A model generated the notes under the pieces. The model did no database searches. It had not been told where the DNA came from and worked only from the letters and a program-made list of their open reading frames with translations. Position numbers and translations under genes: made by a program. Source: an uncultured Flavobacteriales bacterium (GTDB taxonomy: Bacteria; Bacteroidota; Bacteroidia; Flavobacteriales; Crocinitomicaceae). From it: a DNA stretch of 64,000 bases. The stretch spans positions 6,020 to 70,019 of the forward strand of contig CAMLLB010000018.1 of assembly GCA_946480815.1 (NCBI GenBank). Reading direction: 5' to 3'. Shown one piece after another: positions 60,661-64,000 of this stretch (positions are counted from its first letter, which is position 1; each line of letters opens with the position of its first letter).

Positions 60661-61069
60661 ATACCAATTCCGCTTCCAGGGTAATTTCAAAGCTGAATGC
60701 TTTACTCACCGGGCAATTTTCCTTTGCCCCTTTTGCGATCTTTTGAAAATCGTCACTGGAGATTCCCGGAACTTTCGCAGATACCTTTAATGCTGAAAGT
60801 GTAATCTTTCCATCTTCCAAAGAAATATGGGAACTTGTTTTTAATTCTCCGGGAGTATATCCGGCTTCTGTAAGATCTGCACTCAACTTCATGGTGAAAC
60901 AACCCGCATGTGCTGCAGCCAGGAGTTCCTCAGGATTAGTTCCTACTCCTTCGGCGAAACGCGAATTGAATGAGTATTGTGTTTTGTTTAATGTAGAACT
61001 CTGGGTTGTAATGTGTCCGTTTCCTTCTTTGATTGTACCGTTCCAAACGGCTTCTGCTTTTCTTTTCAT
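60659..61069 (-). CDS. OsmC family peroxiredoxin
   Basis: 136 residues of the OsmC/Ohr family that reduces organic hydroperoxides. The two redox cysteines are intact: HAGCFTMKLSADL (about Cys56) and KENCPVSKAF (about Cys119). The N-terminal RKAEAVWNGTIKEGNGHI is the OsmC-subfamily start. It is a single gene; its stop lies at the end of the third GTAG palindrome. Confidence 0.9.
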   Translation of the reverse strand: MKRKAEAVWNGTIKEGNGHITTQSSTLNKTQYSFNSRFAEGVGTNPEELLAAAHAGCFTMKLSADLTEAGYTPGELKTSSHISLEDGKITLSALKVSAKVPGISSDDFQKIAKGAKENCPVSKAFSFEITLEAELV

Positions 61070-61201
61070 TTATTTCGTTTTTGATTAGTAACTTTTGAGC
61101 AAGTCAGGGTCAGGTCAGTATCGGGATACTGAAAGATACGAAATTCAGGTTTGATCACCGTTTTTCCTTCGGAAAACTTTGTTCGAAAATGGGAAGCGGG
61201 C

Positions 61202-62248
61202 TTATTTCCAGTTTTTCAGCACTTTTTCGGCTTGTTTGGAATAAAAACCCTTTTGATTTCGGATTTTAATGAATAATTCCTTCGCGCTGTTCTTATCACC
61301 ATTTGCCAATCTGCTTTCGGCCAGATACCATTCTGCTTCATCATTGAAATTCGAAAACTCCAATTGAAGGCAAGCTGAAAAGTTAACACAAGCGTCATTA
61401 TATTGGCCCAGATTATAGTAACACCAACCGGCATAGAAACGTGCATTTACATCATCGGGATAATTTTTAATGATCTCATTGAACCTGGAAAGAGCTTGTT
61501 TCCATTTTCCACGGTTCGTATAGTTCAATGATTTATCCAGGTAATCCATATACGGGACGTTCACGATTTTCATTTGAGGTTCTTCCTGAACGACGTCGTC
61601 TTTGTTTTCCTGGTCCGCAGGAATCCCTGTGAGAATAATTTGTTCGATTTGTACTGTTGGTTTGCTTCTATAGTGTGAATAATCGATTGCTTTCAGGTCC
61701 TGCAAATAAATCTCCTTCGCAATTTTTTGCTTTGAAACGGTAACCGGTTTTTGTTCAATCACCGGTGGAAGTGGTTCCAGGACGAGTTCGGGGAAGGGAA
61801 TATCGACAATTTCTTCCTTTTTATCCGCCGGTGGAAGGTTCTTGATCTCGTTTTGAGAAGTTTTGATTTCGCTCACCGTAATCTGGTCCTTTTGCGGAAT
61901 TACCTCCAGGGTATCGATTTCCTCCGGGATGTTGATATCCGTATTTTCCAATTTCACCAGCAGCGGTTTCTCCGTTTTCGAAGAATTCTCTGTTTTCGAT
62001 AACAAGAAAAAGGTGAGTGTCAAAATTACCACGGCAGAAAGTCCTAATATATAAGGAATGAAATTGGTTTTCGGGAATTTCATTTTACGGTCGAGTTGTT
62101 TCATCTTTGAAAACGACACATCAGACTGCTTCCACCCTTCAAGAGCATCACGATCAAAATCACTGAGATGTTCATTTGATTCTTCTTTTGAGAAGGTTTG
62201 AATGAGTTTCTCAAATTCATTTCGGGATATGTAATCTTTATTCTTCAT
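61202..62248 (-). CDS. anti-sigma-like membrane protein with TPR repeats
   Basis: 348 residues. A cytoplasmic N-terminal segment (about 1-65; FEKLIQTFSKEESNEHLSDFD) precedes a membrane helix (FIPYILGLSAVVILTLTFFLL, about 67-87), a charged/Pro-rich periplasmic linker (about 90-220) and three TPR units (about 235-340; YTNRGKWKQALSRFNEIIKNYPDDVNARFYAGWCYYNLGQYNDA, cores KQALSRFNEIIKNYPDD and YYNLGQYNDACVNF). It overlaps the ECF sigma gene by 11 bases, so it is the likely anti-sigma factor. The periplasmic TPR would be the sensor (inference). Confidence 0.78.
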   Translation of the reverse strand: MKNKDYISRNEFEKLIQTFSKEESNEHLSDFDRDALEGWKQSDVSFSKMKQLDRKMKFPKTNFIPYILGLSAVVILTLTFFLLSKTENSSKTEKPLLVKLENTDINIPEEIDTLEVIPQKDQITVSEIKTSQNEIKNLPPADKKEEIVDIPFPELVLEPLPPVIEQKPVTVSKQKIAKEIYLQDLKAIDYSHYRSKPTVQIEQIILTGIPADQENKDDVVQEEPQMKIVNVPYMDYLDKSLNYTNRGKWKQALSRFNEIIKNYPDDVNARFYAGWCYYNLGQYNDACVNFSACLQLEFSNFNDEAEWYLAESRLANGDKNSAKELFIKIRNQKGFYSKQAEKVLKNWK

Positions 62249-62843
62249 GACTTTCCATCCAGATTTTTAAATTTCTTTTTCCATTTTGAATTGAACTTTT
62301 CACTGAGTTTAAAGGAATGTTCAATTCGTCGCTAATTTCCTGGTAGCTCTTATCCTTTAAATAGAAGAGCTCTATGCAGATTCGCTGTTCATCTTTTAAA
62401 TGTTGAATAGCTTGTTCCAATTTGCTTAATTTAAGTTCCCGCTCATTCAATTCTTCAGTTTCGTGGGTTTCCGCCTGAAGGAGATTTTCATGAATCGGTG
62501 TTTGATGTGTTTTTTGCTTACGAAGATGAATTAAACACTCATTTTTGGTTACCTGGTAGAGCCAGGACTTAAAATGCTGAATGGTATGTTTTTCAATTTT
62601 TTGGTTCAATTCCCCGAAAATTTTCATCGTAGTATCTTCAGCGTCTTCATAACGTTTAAGATACTTGATGCACGTTCCCAAGACCAAATGTCCATAACGT
62701 TCATATAATAAAGGTATAGTAAACAGGTTTTCTTCCTGTTTGTAAAGCTGGATCAGATCCAGATCCGACAAATTGCTGTACCTCTTATGCCCGCGTTGAA
62801 ACAACATCATGACAAAGAGATGCATGAAATGAAATAATTCCAT
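62238..62843 (-). CDS. ECF-type RNA polymerase sigma factor
   Basis: 201 residues. Region 2 (about 30-100; IPLLYERYGHLVLGTCIKYLK and DAEDTTMKIFGELNQK) and region 4 (about 140-195; LKDEQRICIELFYLKDKSYQEISDELNIPLNSVKSSIQNGKRNL, core SYQEISDELNIPLNSVKSSI) are present. It overlaps the TPR anti-sigma gene by 11 bases. The exact start is uncertain: M1, M7, M12 and M13 are possible, and the family core begins after M13. It is divergent from pfkA. Confidence 0.88.
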   Translation of the reverse strand: MELFHFMHLFVMMLFQRGHKRYSNLSDLDLIQLYKQEENLFTIPLLYERYGHLVLGTCIKYLKRYEDAEDTTMKIFGELNQKIEKHTIQHFKSWLYQVTKNECLIHLRKQKTHQTPIHENLLQAETHETEELNERELKLSKLEQAIQHLKDEQRICIELFYLKDKSYQEISDELNIPLNSVKSSIQNGKRNLKIWMESHEE

Positions 62844-62890
62844 AAACTAGTTATACTATATATAAAAGTAAGCACTTAAATTTACACGGT

Positions 62891-63874
62891 ATGAGTAAAC
62901 TGAAAAGAATCGGAGTTTTGACTTCAGGAGGAGATTCTCCTGGCATGAATGCATGTATCCGTGCCGTTGTAAAAGCAGGAATTGGAAAAGGTGTAAAAGT
63001 ATTCGGTATTGAAGATGGATATAAAGGGATGATCGAAGGTCGGATCCGGGAGTTATCATATACGGATGTCAATAATATTATTCATTTGGGGGGGACGATC
63101 CTTGGGACAGCCAGAAGTGAGGTGTTTAAAACGGCAGAAGGAAGAAAACAGGCTGTTGCCAATTTGAAGAAACATCAAATAGAAGGATTGATATTAATTG
63201 GTGGCGATGGAACTTATGCGGGCGGGATGGCTTTAACAAAAGAGTTCGAAATTCCCATCATCGGTTTACCTGGGACAATAGATAATGACATTCATGGTAC
63301 TGACTTTACAATAGGTTATGACTCCTGTTTGAACACAGTAGTTGAAGCTGTAGATAAAATACGTGACACTGCTTCAAGTCATCACCGGGTGTTTTTTGTA
63401 GAAGTTATGGGAAGAGCTTCGGGTTATATCGCATTGAATAGTGCAATAGCGAGTGGAGCAGAATCCGTATTAATTCCTGAAACCTTAACAGAGATTAGTT
63501 TACTTGCTAAAGAAATAAAGGACCAGAATAAAGGAATTCGTAGTTCCATTATTATAGTGGCAGAAGGTGATGAGGAAGGTGGTGCGAGAGAAATCATGGA
63601 AAAAGTGAAGCCTTATTTGGAAGGGTATGAGTTGAGATATTCCGTTTTGGGACACATTCAGCGTGGTGGAAGTCCCTCCGCATTTGATCGGATTCTGGCT
63701 ACAAGAATGGGAGTAAAGGCTGTTGATTTATTAATTGAAGGAAAAAAATCGATTATGATTGGCCAAATTGGAAAAGATTTAGTGTTTCAAAATCTGCTGG
63801 AAGGAACTACCGGAAATGTTTCTACCAACGATTCCGGCATAGAATTATTGAAGTCCTTACTTACAAAAGGATAA
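62891..63874 (+). CDS. pfkA: 6-phosphofructokinase
   Basis: ATP-dependent PFK of 327 residues that phosphorylates fructose 6-phosphate. Motifs are intact: TSGGDSPGMNACIRAVV (ATP loop, about 10-26), IGGDGTYAGG (about 103-112), LPGTIDNDIHGTDFTIGYD (catalytic Asp region, about 125-143) and VEVMGRASGYIAL. It has a normal length for bacterial PfkA. The next gene, beyond the window, has a strong promoter. Confidence 0.96.
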   Translation: MSKLKRIGVLTSGGDSPGMNACIRAVVKAGIGKGVKVFGIEDGYKGMIEGRIRELSYTDVNNIIHLGGTILGTARSEVFKTAEGRKQAVANLKKHQIEGLILIGGDGTYAGGMALTKEFEIPIIGLPGTIDNDIHGTDFTIGYDSCLNTVVEAVDKIRDTASSHHRVFFVEVMGRASGYIALNSAIASGAESVLIPETLTEISLLAKEIKDQNKGIRSSIIIVAEGDEEGGAREIMEKVKPYLEGYELRYSVLGHIQRGGSPSAFDRILATRMGVKAVDLLIEGKKSIMIGQIGKDLVFQNLLEGTTGNVSTNDSGIELLKSLLTKG

Positions 63875-63965
63875 TTTTCAAAAATATTTTAAAATTTAAA
63901 AGCTGTTGATTCAGTGAGTTAGCATATTTCCCGAAACTTTTTCACAAAATAATCTTCAAAAAGTC

Positions 63966-63995
63966 TTGTTAAAGTGGAATAAGTGAGTACCTTTG
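63966..63995 (+). promoter_or_regulatory. full Bacteroidota promoter for a gene past the window end
   Basis: -33 TTG at 63966-63968, 19-base spacer, and -7 box TACCTTTG at 63988-63995. Its gene starts after base 64000; pfkA is often followed by gap (GAPDH) in this group, which is only an expectation. Confidence 0.7.
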
Positions 63996-64000
63996 CCACC

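Overview
The window looks like chromosome of a marine- or freshwater-type member of the Bacteroidota, order Flavobacteriales, with Fluviicola/Crocinitomicaceae as the best guess. The support is: type IX secretion (T9SS) parts and several cargo proteins with the C-terminal 'YPNP' sorting domain; many Bacteroidota promoters of the TAnnTTTG (-7) type just upstream of starts; a fused alpha-beta 2-oxoacid dehydrogenase E1; a purA operon headed by Fur and STAS genes; and AT-rich DNA. The taxonomic guess is inference, because no rRNA is present.

Layout. 1-5.4 kb: 3' part of a RelA/SpoT gene, then a tight operon of a Fur-family regulator, a STAS protein, purA and an OstA-like envelope protein. 5.5-13 kb (minus strand): WG-repeat protein and AI-2E-type permease; a beta-oxidation cluster (thiolase, HAD-ECH fusion, MarR regulator); a thioesterase and an unknown gene. 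13-22 kb (plus): DUF2461 protein and S9 peptidase, an HTH-Fic protein with a palindromic operator, E1 dehydrogenase, an LpxD-like acyltransferase and a GAF-PP2C phosphatase. 22-28.7 kb (minus): very large PorU-type sortase and PorV-type barrel. 28.8-36.5 kb (plus): pssA, purS, a ketoglutarate-semialdehyde-type dehydrogenase, a coiled-coil membrane protein, an RRM protein, a crotonase and a secreted leucine-rich-repeat protein. 36.7-42 kb: DUF2891 protein, dinB, and an ECF sigma locus whose anti-sigma-like protein ends in a beta-barrel-like domain. 42-47.7 kb: rplM-rpsI-rpsB-tsf, a REP-associated transposase flanked by palindromes, pyrH-frr. 47.7-57.3 kb: UvrD/AddA-type helicase-nuclease, an MbnP-MbnH copper pair, a conserved unknown protein, a sensor kinase and a WYL regulator. 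57.3-64 kb: T9SS cargo, PaaG- and PaaH-like enzymes, OsmC, a second ECF sigma/TPR anti-sigma pair, pfkA, and a strong promoter for a gene beyond the window.

How it fits together. Most of the window is core metabolism, translation and envelope biology. Fatty-acyl degradation appears in three places (7.9-12.6, 33.2 and 58.6-60.6 kb). PorU and PorV would process and anchor the three cargo proteins seen here. The points most worth a second look are the RAYT gene with its GTAG-footed palindromes (a third, distant copy lies at 60.6 kb), the MbnP-MbnH pair without a visible methanobactin gene, the sigma/anti-sigma/beta-barrel fusion, and the HTH-Fic operator. I found no CRISPR array, tRNA, rRNA, prophage or classical insertion sequence, and no gene-free stretch longer than about 300 bases.
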